The notes below the pieces were generated by a model, which did no database searches, had not been told where the DNA came from, and saw nothing but the letters and a program-made list of their open reading frames with translations. This document shows positions 12,146 through 19,571 of a stretch of DNA of 51,123 nt, in pieces. The translations under genes were made by a program, and so were the position numbers. Source of the stretch: Enhygromyxa salina (GTDB lineage: Bacteria; Myxococcota_A; Polyangia; Nannocystales; Nannocystaceae); the NCBI RefSeq assembly GCF_002994615.1, contig NZ_PVNK01000179.1, forward strand, positions 1 to 51,123, in the 5' to 3' direction. Numbering within the stretch: position 1 is the first letter of the stretch; each line of letters opens with the position of its first letter.

Positions 12146-12832
12146 ATGTCGACGCTGAACCTATGGTTGCTGGGCTGGCTACTGAGCGCCCGCAGCTTCT
12201 TGGATCTCGGCGCTGGTGAGAGCCTCGACGCCGCGCGCGAGCACATCCGCGGCCAAGAATACTGGGTGTTGCGCGATCCCGCTCGGCCGACCGTGCCCTT
12301 TCGTGAGGCCCGCGAGCGCGGGGCGATCGGCTATCGCGTGCTGATCGAGGTCGGGCTCGAGGCCGAGCTGCCGACCTGGGTCCGGACCGTCGGCGCGGTG
12401 CTCGATGATCCGCGCGGGTGGAAGGCCGCCGGTCGCGAGCTCGTGCGGGTCGACGCGCGCGAGCGCTTCGTGGTCCTGCTCGCGCGGCCTCAGACCGTCG
12501 ATCGCCTGTGTCGCCCGCTCCGGACCGTCGGCAAGTACTCCTGCGGTCGCGCCGGGCGGGCCTCGCTCAACCTCACGCGCTGGCGCGAGGGCGCGGCGCC
12601 GTGGGGCGAGGAGATCGAGGGGTATCGCGTCTACATGATCAACCACGAGGTCGGGCACCTGCTCGGCATGCCGCACCAGCGCTGCGAGGGCGAGGGCGAG
12701 CCCGCGGCGGTCATGGTCCAGCAGACCATGGGGCTCGGCGGCTGCGAGCCCTCGGGCTGGCCGGCCGCGCGCGAGCTCGAGCGGCTGGGCGCGCGCTGGA
12801 ACCGGCTGTTCGGGTCCGAGGACTCCGGCTGA
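12146..12832 (+). CDS. DUF3152-type secreted zinc metallopeptidase-like protein
   Basis: 228 residues from the ATG at 12146; an ATG at 12125 in the same frame is the alternative. The N-terminus MSTLNLWLLGWLLSARSF is hydrophobic and signal-like. The body has the DUF3152 pattern: YRVLIEVG, CRPLRTVGKYSCGRAGRASL, then the zinc signature NHEVGHLLGMPHQRCEG (HExxHxxGxxH) and a following VMVQQTMGLGGCEPSGWP. It should act outside the cytoplasm as a metallopeptidase of unknown substrate. The family is best known in actinobacteria. It is divergent from the GST gene. Confidence 0.8.
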   Translation: MSTLNLWLLGWLLSARSFLDLGAGESLDAAREHIRGQEYWVLRDPARPTVPFREARERGAIGYRVLIEVGLEAELPTWVRTVGAVLDDPRGWKAAGRELVRVDARERFVVLLARPQTVDRLCRPLRTVGKYSCGRAGRASLNLTRWREGAAPWGEEIEGYRVYMINHEVGHLLGMPHQRCEGEGEPAAVMVQQTMGLGGCEPSGWPAARELERLGARWNRLFGSEDSG

Positions 12833-12863
12833 TCGGCCCAAACGCGCGCGGGCGGGCGCTCGG

Positions 12864-12933
12864 TTTTGGCTTCGCGCCCTCGGCGAAAAATCCGGCGCGA
12901 GGCGACACGATGCATTGCACCACGGGCTGCTAG
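12864..12933 (+). repeat. 70-bp CTAG-bounded repeat module, copy 1
   Basis: Runs from TTTTGGCTTCGCGCCC to CCACGGGCTGCTAG. A second copy of exactly 70 bp lies at 19133-19202, and a diverged inverted copy of 70 bp at 19037-19106. A partial right end also occurs just left of 38261. The terminal CTAG (12930-12933) contains the stop codon of csbD, which reads from the opposite strand. Confidence 0.8.
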
Positions 12934-13130
12934 CTATCCAGACGGTCGAAGAAACCGCGGACCTCTTTTTCGCTCTCTTTCCGGCTCTTGCCGTAGGCTT
13001 CTTGAATCCGGCCGACGAGCTCTTGTTGGTTGCCGGCGATACGGTCGATGTCATCGTCGGTGAGCTTGCCCCATTGCTGCTTGACCTTGCCTTTGATCTG
13101 CTTCCATTTTCCTGCTTGGACGTTGTCCAT
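12930..13130 (-). CDS. CsbD family stress-response protein
   Basis: 66 residues, the usual length for CsbD-like proteins. It shows the conserved pattern KWKQIKGKVKQQWGKLTDDD, then IAGNQQELVGRIQEAYGKS. These small hydrophilic proteins are induced by general stress; their molecular role is unknown. A clear Shine-Dalgarno AGGAG lies 6 bases before the ATG. It is last in a run of three minus-strand stress genes. The stop codon is part of a CTAG at the edge of an intergenic repeat. Confidence 0.92.
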   Translation of the reverse strand: MDNVQAGKWKQIKGKVKQQWGKLTDDDIDRIAGNQQELVGRIQEAYGKSRKESEKEVRGFFDRLDS

Positions 13131-13147
13131 GTCGAGCTCCTGTGCTG

Positions 13148-13175
13148 ATTGTGTTGTGTTGTGTTGTGGTGTGTT
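13148..13175. repeat. GTGTT microsatellite
   Basis: About four to five imperfect copies of the pentamer GTGTT in the 55-bp gap between the YflT-like gene and csbD, lying 18 bp or more upstream of the csbD start. A length change here could alter csbD leader spacing. Confidence 0.6.
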
Positions 13176-13185
13176 GCGCTACGAA

Positions 13186-13698
13186 TCAGGTGGTTCGTGT
13201 CTTGCTGATGTTGCGGGCTTTCGTGGATTCGAACACGCCGTGCGCGACGGTCATCTGCTCGGAGTCCTCGTCGGTCACGGCAATGATGATGTGGCCGTCC
13301 TTGACCGCATCCTCGACGAACTTCGCCTCGGTCTCGTTGAACCCGAGCCCGACCAATCCGCCCACGAGACCGCCGACTGCCCCGCCCACGCCGAGGCCCG
13401 CGAGCGCCGCGACGAGGGGGCCGGCGATAGCGAGCCCAACCCCGGGCACGACGATACCGGCGACCGCGGTGAGCCCGGCGACGATGGCGCCAAGCGCCCC
13501 GCCGACGATCGCCCCGCCTGCCGTTCCCTCGGGCGCCTTGGTCCCAGTCTCGAACGCGAGGTGCTTCGCCTTCGTGGTGTCCGACACGATGATGCTGATC
13601 TGCTCCGAAGTGAAGCCTTCCTCATGGAATCGGGTCACAGCGCGGTTGGCGTCGGACACGTCTTCATAGATGCCGATCATTGTTGTGGAGTTGGCCAT
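13186..13698 (-). CDS. YflT-like general stress protein with Gly-rich membrane hairpin
   Basis: 170 residues from the ATG at 13698, which has AGGA about 9 bases upstream. An in-frame GTG at 13728 would overlap the preceding stop and is less likely. The N-terminus TMIGIYEDVSDANRAVTRFHEEGF with ISIIVSD matches the YflT/DUF1269-like stress domain. The middle (about 65-130) is a long Gly/Ala/Val-rich hydrophobic region of two to three helices, as in glycine-zipper proteins. The C-terminus KFVEDAVKDGHIIIAVTDEDSEQ repeats the alpha-beta fold. Probably inner-membrane and induced together with its BON and CsbD neighbours. Confidence 0.8.
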   Translation of the reverse strand: MANSTTMIGIYEDVSDANRAVTRFHEEGFTSEQISIIVSDTTKAKHLAFETGTKAPEGTAGGAIVGGALGAIVAGLTAVAGIVVPGVGLAIAGPLVAALAGLGVGGAVGGLVGGLVGLGFNETEAKFVEDAVKDGHIIIAVTDEDSEQMTVAHGVFESTKARNISKTRTT

Positions 13699-13724
13699 GT
13701 CGCTCTTTCCTGAAGTTTGCTCGT

Positions 13725-14336
13725 TCACTTGTTGTGTTCGCCCTTGTCGGACTTCATGTTCACGTTGTTCACGTCGTCGCTGAGCGCCTCGTCGGCGGCC
13801 GACACTTGCAGCTCGTTCTCGACCCGGGTGACACCGTCGACGCGCGAGGCGATCCGCTCGGCCGTGTCCTTGGCCGGTTGATCGTGGACGACGCCCGAGA
13901 GGTAGACGACGCCGTTGACGACGTCGACGTCGATGTTGTGGCGGCGGACGTCGGGGTCCGCCAGCAGCCGGGTGCCCACGGCGGCCTGAATGCCGAGATC
14001 GCCGCGAGGCTCGTCCTTGTCCTCGGACGCGATCATCAGCTTGTTCTCGACACGCGTGACGCCCTCGGTGTTGCGCGCGAGCTTCTCGGCCTCATCGGAG
14101 ACGGCTTGATCCTCGACTTCACCACGCAAGGTCACCACGGCGTTCATGACGTCGACGTCGATATTGAAGCGCTTGACCTCCGGGTCGGCCGACAGCCGCT
14201 GCCCAACCCGCATCTTGATCAGCGTGTCGTCAGACTGCTCGCCGAGGGTGCGCGTGCTGGCGCAGCCAGACATCGCCGCCGGGGTCGTTGCGAGGAGCGG
14301 GAGCCCGACGAGGACGAGGGTGATGATGTTCTTCAT
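13725..14336 (-). CDS. BON-domain lipoprotein
   Basis: 203 residues from the ATG at 14336, with AGGAG six bases upstream; upstream in-frame codons are not protein-like. The signal peptide MKNIITLVLVGLPLLATT ends in MSGC, a lipobox-like site. Two BON domains follow, each with VKRFNIDVDVMNAVVTLRGEV or a close variant and then GVTRVENKL/GVTRVENEL. BON proteins bind phospholipid at the periplasmic face and are induced by osmotic shock (OsmY type). It is first of the three stress genes and lies just behind a sigma-54-like promoter. Confidence 0.88.
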   Translation of the reverse strand: MKNIITLVLVGLPLLATTPAAMSGCASTRTLGEQSDDTLIKMRVGQRLSADPEVKRFNIDVDVMNAVVTLRGEVEDQAVSDEAEKLARNTEGVTRVENKLMIASEDKDEPRGDLGIQAAVGTRLLADPDVRRHNIDVDVVNGVVYLSGVVHDQPAKDTAERIASRVDGVTRVENELQVSAADEALSDDVNNVNMKSDKGEHNK

Positions 14337-14375
14337 GGTGCTCTCCTGGGTGTTTGGGTTCAGCCGCTGGAGGCG

Positions 14376-14391
14376 TGCAAGTTCAAGACCA
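14376..14391 (-). promoter_or_regulatory. Sigma-54 (-24/-12) promoter for the stress cluster
   Basis: The minus strand reads TGGTCTTGAACTTGCA, with GG and GC separated by exactly 10 bases as sigma-54 requires (consensus TGGCACG-N4-TTGCW). Transcription would start near 14365, giving a leader of about 29 bases with AGGAG just before the BON gene. The enhancer-binding activator is not in the window. Confidence 0.5.
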
Positions 14392-14539
14392 TTCGGCGCC
14401 TGGAATTGGACGTCTCTTGGCGGGGGCTCCGCCGAACGCCAGATCGTGAGTCGGGTGCGGTCTCGGGGGCGCGCGGAGCATTTCATCATCGGAGCGCGGG
14501 TCCGAGTGGGTTCATTCGAGGGCCGCTGGCGATCGCTGT

Positions 14540-14564
14540 TTTCCACTCTGGCGTGGAAATTTCC
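14540..14564. promoter_or_regulatory. Overlapping inverted repeats, possible operator
   Basis: TTTCCAC (14540-14546) and GTGGAAA (14553-14559) form a 7-bp inverted repeat with a 6-bp centre. The right arm overlaps the perfect palindrome GGAAATTTCC (14555-14564). It is about 75-100 bp before the phospholipase D-type gene and 170-185 bp upstream of the sigma-54-like promoter, suitable for an operator or an activator site. Confidence 0.4.
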
Positions 14565-14637
14565 GCAACCGCTCGCGAGTGTGATGGGCGAATAACATTC
14601 GCCTGACCGCGGGGCCTCGGCGTAGGAGAGTGCGACA

Positions 14638-15867
14638 ATGACGGAGTCGGGTCACCAGCTGCGTGTCACGCGGCAACCGAGCGGTGGCTCGGCGCCACGA
14701 CCGGGGCCTCATGAGCGAGCCGCGACGCTCGAGCACGCGCTGACGGCATCGACGGGGGTGTTCCCCGCCGCGGCACGCTCGGTTCGCAGGCTCCGAAACG
14801 GCGTCCAGATCTTTCCTGCGATGCTCGACGCGATCGCCAAGGCCGAGCGACAGATCGCGTTTGTGACCTTCGTATACTGGACCGGCGAGATCGCCGAGCG
14901 CTTCGCCGAGGCCCTGTCGCTCGCCGCTCGCAGGGGCGTCTCGGTCCGGGTCGTCCTCGACGCAGTCGGCGCCCGCGAGATGGATGATCGCCTGATTCGC
15001 ACGATGCGATCGGCCGGCGTCGAGGTCCGCTGGTTTCGCCCGGTCCGGGCCTGGCGGATCTGGCAGTCGAGCCACCGAACCCACCGCAAGCTGTTGATCG
15101 TCGACGGTCAGCTCGGCTTCACCGGTGGCGTCGGGATCGCGCGGGAGTGGCAGGGCGACGCCCGCGATCCCTCGCAGTGGCGCGACTCCCACTTCGAGCT
15201 CGTCGGACCCGCGGTGCTCGGGCTGTGGGGCGCCTTCATCGGCAGCTGGCTCGAGGCGGGCGGCGATCCTCTCGCCCCACCCACGCCGACCCCGGCCCGC
15301 GTCGACCCGCGCGATCGCCTGTCGATCCACGTGTTGCCGTCGACCGCCGCGGTCGGCTGGACCACGATAGCGATCGCCTTGTGGGCGCTGATCGACGCTG
15401 CCGAGCGCTCGATCAAGATCGCCACCGCCTACTTCACGCCCGGCGAGGAGACCGTCGAGGCCCTGTGCGCCAAGGCGCGCGATGGCGTCCGCGTCGAGCT
15501 CCTGGTCCCGGGCCCCCACGCGGACGTGCGCGTGGCCAAGATCGTCGCCGAGTCCGAGCTCCGCCCCCTGATCGAGGCCGGCGTCCGCGTCTATTACTTT
15601 TGCCCGACGATGATGCACACCAAGGTGGTGGTCATCGATGAAGCATTCGCGTGCTTCGGCTCGGCCAATATCAACAATCGGTCGATGCGCAAGGACGAGG
15701 AAATACTCGTTGCGACGGGCGCGAGCGATCTGGTCGAGGACCTCCTGATCGATTTCGCCGCCGACCTCGGCCGCAGCGAGCTCCTCGAGCTCGAGCAGCT
15801 GCGCGAGCGCCCCTGGTGGCGGCGCCTCGTAGCGAAGCTGCTCGGCCCCCTGCGCTCCGAGATCTGA
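14638..15867 (+). CDS. Cardiolipin synthase-like phospholipase D enzyme
   Basis: 409 residues from the ATG at 14638, with AGGAG nine bases upstream. Two HKD catalytic motifs are intact: HRKLLIVDGQLGFTGG around residue 144 and HTKVVVIDEAFACFGSANINNRS around 330. The spacing and the AFVTFVYWTGE-like start of the first domain fit the ClsB/YbhO group, which joins phosphatidyl groups to make cardiolipin. There are no N-terminal membrane helices, unlike ClsA. It is divergent from the stress-induced BON cluster, so it may serve membrane remodelling under the same stress. Another transphosphatidylase activity is possible. Confidence 0.87.
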   Translation: MTESGHQLRVTRQPSGGSAPRPGPHERAATLEHALTASTGVFPAAARSVRRLRNGVQIFPAMLDAIAKAERQIAFVTFVYWTGEIAERFAEALSLAARRGVSVRVVLDAVGAREMDDRLIRTMRSAGVEVRWFRPVRAWRIWQSSHRTHRKLLIVDGQLGFTGGVGIAREWQGDARDPSQWRDSHFELVGPAVLGLWGAFIGSWLEAGGDPLAPPTPTPARVDPRDRLSIHVLPSTAAVGWTTIAIALWALIDAAERSIKIATAYFTPGEETVEALCAKARDGVRVELLVPGPHADVRVAKIVAESELRPLIEAGVRVYYFCPTMMHTKVVVIDEAFACFGSANINNRSMRKDEEILVATGASDLVEDLLIDFAADLGRSELLELEQLRERPWWRRLVAKLLGPLRSEI

Positions 15868-15885
15868 GAGCGGGGGCTGGGCTCC

Positions 15886-16190
15886 TTTAGACCCCCCCGG
15901 CCGTTTGCGACTCTGCCACGCACGGCCGCTGCGCGGCCGGTCGGTCGGTCGCTTCGCTCTCTCCCTCGGTGGGCTGGTATGAGCTCCGCCCTCGTTTGCG
16001 TGGCCCCCTAAAAGGGGGCTGGTTTAGACCCCCCGGCCGTTTGCGACTCTGCCATGCACGGCCGCTGCGCGGCCGGACGGTCGGTCGGTCGCTGCGCTGT
16101 CTCCTCGGTGGGCTGGTGTGACCTTCGCTATCGTGTGCGTGGCCCCCTAAAAGGGGGATGGTTTAGACCCCCCCCGGCCGTCAGTAGGCC
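15886..16190 (+). repeat. 137/139-bp tandem repeat, two copies plus a partial
   Basis: Units start with TTTAGACCCCC at 15886, 16023 and 16162 (spacings 137 and 139). Inside each are CTCTGCCA, a GGCCGCTGCGCGGCC near-palindrome, the run CGGTCGGTCGGTCG, TCGGTGGGCTGG, and the hairpin CCCCCTAAAAGGGGG (16004-16018 in the first unit), which could end transcription from the upstream gene. A diverged inverted relative lies near 50815-50935, next to the window-terminal minisatellite. Confidence 0.9.
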
Positions 16191-16465
16191 GGAAGATCAT
16201 CGCTCCGCACACAGAACATTTGCGGTGACTGTTCGAGGGGGCGAGGACGAAGATCGCGTCTCGCCGGGGCGCCAAGAAGCTGGCCGACGCGGCGGCGAAC
16301 CAGGCGGCGAGAGGGGGCGCGGTTGCGGCCAAAGCCAAGGGGGGAGGGGTCGAACTCCTCGATCACGGACTTGGGCTGCTCCTGCGCGAACTCGTCGGGC
16401 ATCGCAAACACTGCCGGCGGCTCAGCGCGGCACGGTGTGGCGTTGAAGCGTAGACGGTCGATGCG
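16191..16465. other. Intergenic DNA before the lipoprotein module
   Basis: Not convincingly coding. From 16277 onward it is duplicated at 19572-19789. In the duplicated part the minus strand reads an open peptide with PPAVFAMPDEFAQEQP that is preserved in both copies, possibly the end of a lost gene. The promoter of the 16466 gene should lie here. Confidence 0.4.
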
Positions 16466-16490
16466 ATGAGCCGCTCCCGCTCCACCCTGG
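16277..16490 (+). repeat. Segmental duplication block, first copy
   Basis: Matches 19572-19789 with few differences. It covers the upstream region and first ~8 codons of the lipoprotein gene at 16466. It marks the left edge of a tandem duplication of the two-gene module. Confidence 0.85.
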
Positions 16491-17782
16491 CCGTATTCGT
16501 TCTCCCTCTAACTGGGCTGCTCGCAGTTGGGTGCAAGGACCCGCAGACGGCAGATCCAGAGACGGAAATTTGCTCGGACGTTGAGGACGAGTGCGACACC
16601 GAGACCGGCGGCGAGACCGGCGGCGAGGAGGACCCCGGGGAGTTGGCGCCGAACGAGTGCCGCCACAACCGCAGGGCCGACGGCCCCGTTGGCACCCAGT
16701 ATCAGTGCATGGGGGACTTGTACTCCAGCCTCGACTTCAGCTTTGACGGAGCCTCGTGCGCCGAGGTGGTCGGAGCCGCGTGGTGCGAGCAGTACGACGG
16801 CTTTGGCCCGACCTTCCAACCCTACGCGGCCGCCGAGGTCATTGCTTGCTGCGGCGAGTTCGACTACCAGCACGCGGAGTACTACAAGGAGTTCTGCGTC
16901 TACGACATGTACCAACAGCTCTGCATCACGCTGTCCGAGCGCCTCCAGGCTGGAGTCCTCGACGGTTCCTTCGGTGTCTTGGCGGAGGAGATCGCGGCGA
17001 TCCAGGTGTGGATCGCCGAGCACTACGCCGAGTGCTTCACCAGCTTGAAGAACAACAACTCGGCCACGTTGCCGGAGGTCGTCTCACACTGGGAGCTCGG
17101 CGATTTTGGCGAGCTCCACGACCTCGTGCTCCGGATCGAGGCCCCAACCAAGATCGACGGGCTGAGCCTGCCCCAGGACGAGTCCGAGTGGCTCTCATGC
17201 ACGGACGCGCAGGGCAACAACGATCAGATCTTCGAAGACGGCCACACCCCCACGGGCGGGGTCGTCGCGGGCGTCGAGCTCGCCGCGAGTCTCGGCGCCG
17301 AGCTCGTCGGTCCGTCGATCCTCGGCGGTAAGGTCACCGCGTCGGCGATCTTCGACGCCGGCTGCACGCCTCGCGGCTGCGCGGCGGCCGAGTTCTCCTA
17401 CGATAACTACGGGCCGCAGTTCACGATCGAGGAGCTCGACCTGTTCGAGGACGACCCCGTCGTCATTACAAACGGCAGCGCGTCCCTCGTCGCCGACCGC
17501 GTGCAGCTGCGGCTGTGGGGGCAGGCGCAGGGCTACGAGGTCACCGACGACCCTTACCCCGTGCACTTGGGCTACGAAGTTCCTGCTGGAGCCGCGCTGT
17601 TCATGATCTCCGGCCTCAACACCGACGGGGGCTCCAACCGCTTCATGGCCGCCAACTCGACCGACATCTGGATCAGCGAGAGGCGCGGGACGTGGACGCT
17701 CGGCAGCTTCGACATCGCGTTCGAGGACGGCAGCGGCGAGCTGTGGACGGTCACGATCGAGGACAGCCAATGGGAGGGCTGA
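16466..17782 (+). CDS. Uncharacterised cysteine-rich lipoprotein
   Basis: 438 residues with a lipoprotein signal, VFVLPLTGLLAVGCKD, giving Cys at about residue 23. An acidic Glu/Thr/Gly linker (about 27-58) follows. The N-terminal part has many Cys pairs (CAEVVGAAWCEQY, VIACCGEFDY, FCVYDMYQQLCITL), typical of an exported disulfide-bonded domain. The C-terminal half is beta-rich, with VTASAIFDAGCTPRGCAAAEFSY. No family is recognised. The last 13 bases overlap the start of the metallopeptidase-like gene, so the two are translationally coupled. Its 5' and 3' ends recur as a scar at 19765-19833. Confidence 0.8.
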   Translation: MSRSRSTLAVFVLPLTGLLAVGCKDPQTADPETEICSDVEDECDTETGGETGGEEDPGELAPNECRHNRRADGPVGTQYQCMGDLYSSLDFSFDGASCAEVVGAAWCEQYDGFGPTFQPYAAAEVIACCGEFDYQHAEYYKEFCVYDMYQQLCITLSERLQAGVLDGSFGVLAEEIAAIQVWIAEHYAECFTSLKNNNSATLPEVVSHWELGDFGELHDLVLRIEAPTKIDGLSLPQDESEWLSCTDAQGNNDQIFEDGHTPTGGVVAGVELAASLGAELVGPSILGGKVTASAIFDAGCTPRGCAAAEFSYDNYGPQFTIEELDLFEDDPVVITNGSASLVADRVQLRLWGQAQGYEVTDDPYPVHLGYEVPAGAALFMISGLNTDGGSNRFMAANSTDIWISERRGTWTLGSFDIAFEDGSGELWTVTIEDSQWEG

Positions 17783-18864
17783 GCCGACTGGCGGCGCTGG
17801 GGTCCATCTCGCTCGCGCTCGCCGGGGGGTGCAGCGAGGAGCTCTACGAGCCCAACGTGCTGTTCTTCGGCGAGTGGATCTACATCGATGGTCGGGACCG
17901 CAGCCCCGAGGAGACCTGCGGCGGGACCTTCGCGTACGTCGACGCCTACGCTGGCGCGCTCGCGGCGGAGTTCGGCGTGAGCGAGCAGCTCGGCGCGTAT
18001 CGCTGGTACTCGCGCGACGAGTACGACGCCGAACTACCGTGCAGCGAGGTGTCCGCTTGTGCTTTCGTCGAGGAGCGAATCGCCCACACGCCGCTGCTCC
18101 CCCATGAGCATGAGATCGTCCACTTGGCTGAAATCGGCGCGGTCGGAGGGGCATGCCCCAGTGTCCTCGCGGAGGGCCTGGCCGAGTTCTACAGCGCTTA
18201 CAGCCGCGACACCAAGGCGGATGACTTCGAGCTCCTGGTCGGGCGAATGGCACAGCCGTCCGGGCTCGCCTACGAAGAGTACGGCATCCTCGGCCGCTTC
18301 GCGGCCTATCTCGTGGCGCGCTTCGGGCTCGAGGGGGTGCTCGAGGTCTGCCGGACCACCGGCCGCTACCCCAGCGGCGCGCAGCTGTCGGCGGCCCTGG
18401 AGTCGGTGCTCGGCGCGAGCACCGACGAGCTGCTTGCCGACTTCGAGCCCGAGCTCGGCGCGTGCAACGAGGGCGAGCGCTACCGCTGGCGGGTGTTCGG
18501 GTGTGGCGTCGGCGAGGCCGCGCCGGACCTCGGCCGCGTGAGCCAGGACCGCGAGCACACCATCGACACCACCTTCACGCTCGACTGCGCCAACGAGGTG
18601 ACGATCGGCCCGCTCGGCGGCAAGATCTGGGCGGCGGGGCGCTTCGATGTCGACGACGAGGGGGTCTATACGCTGTGGATCCCGGAGAGCGCAGCGGACA
18701 ACCCCGAGGTCGAGCTGAGGATCGTCGAGTGCGAGCCGTGCGGGAGGCCCCAGTATGGCTACATCGGCGACCTCGGCTCGATCCGGCTGGACGCGGGCCG
18801 GCACTCGATCGAGCTCCACGCCCCCGCGGACTTCCGCGGAGACGTGAGGGTGACGATCGATTGA
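17770..18864 (+). CDS. Putative metallopeptidase lipoprotein, copy 1
   Basis: 364 residues from the ATG at 17770, inside the end of the preceding gene. The signal peptide ends SLALAGGC, a lipobox. The central region holds HEHEIVHLAE and, about 20 residues on, LAEGLAEFYSA. This is the HExxH...EGxA arrangement of gluzincin (peptidase MA-like) enzymes, so zinc-dependent proteolysis at the cell surface is plausible. A Cys-rich beta domain forms the C-terminus (FTLDCANEVTIGP, VECEPCGRPQYGY). Nearly identical to the gene at 19834 except for about 89 residues around the active site. Catalysis is inferred from motifs only. Confidence 0.75.
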   Translation: MGGLSRLAALGSISLALAGGCSEELYEPNVLFFGEWIYIDGRDRSPEETCGGTFAYVDAYAGALAAEFGVSEQLGAYRWYSRDEYDAELPCSEVSACAFVEERIAHTPLLPHEHEIVHLAEIGAVGGACPSVLAEGLAEFYSAYSRDTKADDFELLVGRMAQPSGLAYEEYGILGRFAAYLVARFGLEGVLEVCRTTGRYPSGAQLSAALESVLGASTDELLADFEPELGACNEGERYRWRVFGCGVGEAAPDLGRVSQDREHTIDTTFTLDCANEVTIGPLGGKIWAAGRFDVDDEGVYTLWIPESAADNPEVELRIVECEPCGRPQYGYIGDLGSIRLDAGRHSIELHAPADFRGDVRVTID

Positions 18865-18870
18865 TGGATC

Positions 18871-18890
18871 GATTGATTGATTGATTGATG
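18871..18890 (+). repeat. GATT tetranucleotide microsatellite
   Basis: Four perfect GATT units with imperfect flanking units, just past the stop of the first metallopeptidase gene. The second copy has only CGATTGATGACGGG at the same place, so slippage expanded copy 1, or contracted copy 2, after duplication. Confidence 0.8.
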
Positions 18891-18989
18891 ACGGGCGTTG
18901 CTGGCCACGGGGATGGCGAGCTACTCGATCCTTGGTCTGCGAGGCGCGGGGGCGGTTTGCCTCGCGCCGAGCTCCCGGACGCTGCTGGT

Positions 18990-19040
18990 CTAGCCCTAAA
19001 TCAAGCGCTGAATTGAAAAATCTGAATGGTTTAGGGCTAG
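18990..19040 (+). repeat. 51-bp MITE-like element, copy 1
   Basis: Begins CTAGCCCTAAATCAAGCGCT and ends TTTAGGGCTAG, giving inverted terminal repeats of about 11 bp around a short variable centre. Copies at 38261-38311 and 44669-44719 have exactly the same length. It directly joins an inverted 70-bp module on its right through the shared CTAG (19037-19040). Confidence 0.88.
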
Positions 19041-19202
19041 CAGCCCGTGGTGCGATGCCTCGCGCCGCCTCGCTTGGCCTTTTCGCCGAGGGCTTTGTCG
19101 CCAAAACTTGCAGTACGCCCGGTACAGCGGCGTTTTGGCTTCGCGCCCTCGGCGAAAATTCCGGCGCGAGGCGACACGATGCATTGCAGCCCGGGCTGCT
19201 AG
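19037..19202. repeat. Inverted pair of 70-bp CTAG modules
   Basis: 19037-19106 is the 70-bp module in reverse orientation (diverged in the middle) and 19133-19202 is the forward copy, close to that at 12864-12933. Their TTTTGGC ends face each other across 26 bp that contains GTACGCCCGGTAC. CTAG stands at both outer ends. After the second CTAG comes TCCTTGATCAAGCGCTG, a variant of the terminal sequence of the longer elements. Confidence 0.8.
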
Positions 19203-19237
19203 TCCTTGATCAAGCGCTGCGGCCTCGGCCTCATCGC

Positions 19238-19560
19238 TCAGGTCTCGGAGGCCGGCTCATCCTGCGCCCCAACCTCGGGTTCGTCGCTGCCGCTCTCGTC
19301 CTCGCCCTGCTCCTCGAGCCGCTCGCCCGACTCTGGGTTGACGTCGAGCAGCGCCCCCCGGCGCTTGCGACGAAAGTCCCGAACCAGCTCTTCCTGAGCC
19401 CAGATCGGCGCCAGCAGCCTTTCGCGCGCGGCCTCGTCGTCGATGTACTCGGCGAGGATGCGGATGATGACCTACGCATAGAGCTCCTGCCCGGCCACGC
19501 GCGCCAACCGTACCTGCGCCCAGGTGACTGCGCGCTTCGGCAGCGTCGCGGGAGACCGGA
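19238..19560 (-). pseudogene. Gene remnant with an in-frame stop
   Basis: The minus strand reads a protein-like segment, RAVTWAQVRLARVAGQELYA, then an in-frame TAG (19472-19474), then VIIRILAEYIDDEAARERLL, APIWAQEELVRDFRRKRRG and an acidic tail ending DEPASET before a TGA at 19238-19240. Amphipathic and charged composition across both sides of the stop suggests a once-continuous C-terminus. The N-terminus is lost at the duplication border (about 19560). The family is not recognised. Confidence 0.5.
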
Positions 19561-19571
19561 AGACCATCAAC

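Larger units (their letters stand above)
14337..14637. other. Divergent regulatory region of the stress cluster
   Basis: 301 bp between two divergent genes, with no coding signal. It holds the sigma-54-like promoter at 14376-14391 and the overlapping inverted repeats at 14540-14564. Just before 14638 is AGGAG, the ribosome binding site of the phospholipase D-type gene. Confidence 0.6.
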
